A stretch of 64,000 bases of DNA. It comes from Terriglobia bacterium. GTDB lineage: Bacteria; Acidobacteriota; Terriglobia; Acidiferrales; UBA7541. The stretch is from the NCBI GenBank assembly GCA_020072785.1, contig JAIQGG010000001.1, positions 702,581-766,580 on the forward strand. Direction: 5' to 3'. This document shows positions 63,918 to 64,000 of this stretch, piece after piece; the first letter of the stretch is position 1; each line of letters opens with the position of its first letter. The notes beneath the pieces were generated by a model. The model was not told the origin of the DNA and did not search any database. It was given only the letters and a program-made list of their open reading frames with translations. Made by a program: the position numbers and the translations under genes.

Positions 63918-64000
63918 ATGGCCACGGACCGCAAACCCGAATTCTTCAAGGGCGCGCAGTTGAATGTCGGCATCATCGGCTGCGGCTATGTGGGTCTGCC
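63918..64000 (+). CDS. Nucleotide-sugar dehydrogenase, N-terminal part only
   Basis: The first 27 residues of a gene cut by the window edge. NVGIIGCGYVGLP is the NAD-binding start of UDP-glucose/UDP-GlcNAc 6-dehydrogenases (WbpA/WecC/Ugd class). The product would oxidise C6 of a UDP-sugar to a uronic acid. It could supply the substrate for the WbpB/D/E-like enzymes at 22547-25253, but the fragment is too short to tell UDP-GlcNAc from UDP-Glc dehydrogenase. The 5' leader is about 120 bases and contains tandem hairpins. Confidence 0.75.
   Translation, partial: MATDRKPEFFKGAQLNVGIIGCGYVGL

Noticed and set aside
1..64000. CRISPR arrays, tRNA or rRNA genes, transposases, integrases and phage genes.
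   Set aside because: I looked for repeat-spacer arrays, cloverleaf arms with CCA-type ends and DDE or integrase motifs and found none. Automated tRNA and IS scans would settle this.

Overview
The window reads as part of a Gram-negative bacterial chromosome, most likely an Acidobacteriota member. This is inferred from gene content: PEP-CTERM/exosortase genes, choice-of-anchor-D lipoproteins, the XrtA-type exopolysaccharide (EPS) gene set, a moderately GC-rich composition and many sigma-54 activators. I see no rRNA, tRNA, CRISPR array or transposase. Nearly everything concerns making, exporting and regulating a surface polysaccharide plus exosortase-dependent protein anchoring.

Layout. 0-8 kb: rpmE, an unknown gene, then signalling genes: a GGDEF-PilZ diguanylate cyclase, two small PilZ proteins, a soluble histidine kinase with an NtrC-type response regulator, and a second sigma-54 activator without a receiver domain. 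8.5-10 kb and 18.9-19.9 kb: two choice-of-anchor-D lipoproteins. 10-15 kb (minus): prsT-like TPR lipoprotein, rfbC, rfbD, vanZ-like. 15-18.7 kb: chain-length determinant, tyrosine autokinase and, convergent, the exosortase. 20.4-53.5 kb (plus): one long unidirectional EPS block. It starts with a NusG/UpxY-like antiterminator and an initiating sugar transferase, then carries a WbpB/D/E-like amino-sugar cassette, a UDP-GlcNAc 2-epimerase, deacetylases, glycosyltransferases, Wzx, a Wzy-like protein, an asparagine-synthase-like amidotransferase, FemAB/GNAT acyltransferases, DUF362 and CapK-like proteins. 53.5-55.6 kb: a PPOX-fold protein and an amidase. 56-57.8 kb: rfbA-rfbB. 58-62.2 kb (minus): ExeA-type ATPase, outer-membrane barrel, Wza-like export protein and a degenerate sigma-54 activator. 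62.6-63.3 kb: the only PEP-CTERM protein. 63.9 kb to the edge: the start of a nucleotide-sugar dehydrogenase.

How it fits together. dTDP-rhamnose synthesis (rfbA, B, C, D) is complete but split between the two arms. WbpB/D/E-like enzymes, a WecB/WbpI-like epimerase and the truncated dehydrogenase at the edge could supply a diacetamido uronic acid. Glycans would be started by the PGT-type transferase, extended by the glycosyltransferases, flipped by Wzx, polymerised by the Wzy-like protein and exported by Wzz/kinase/Wza.

The main result of the hunt is regulatory. Reading the upstream regions by eye shows sigma-54 type -24/-12 elements (GG-N10-GC, mostly with TGG and TGC cores) in front of at least nine transcription units: the cyclase, a PilZ gene, two activators, the chain-length gene, the long EPS block, a deacetylase-like gene, rfbAB and the PEP-CTERM gene. 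This suggests one sigma-54 regulon joining c-di-GMP signalling, EPS synthesis and exosortase substrates. These promoters are sequence matches only and were not tested.
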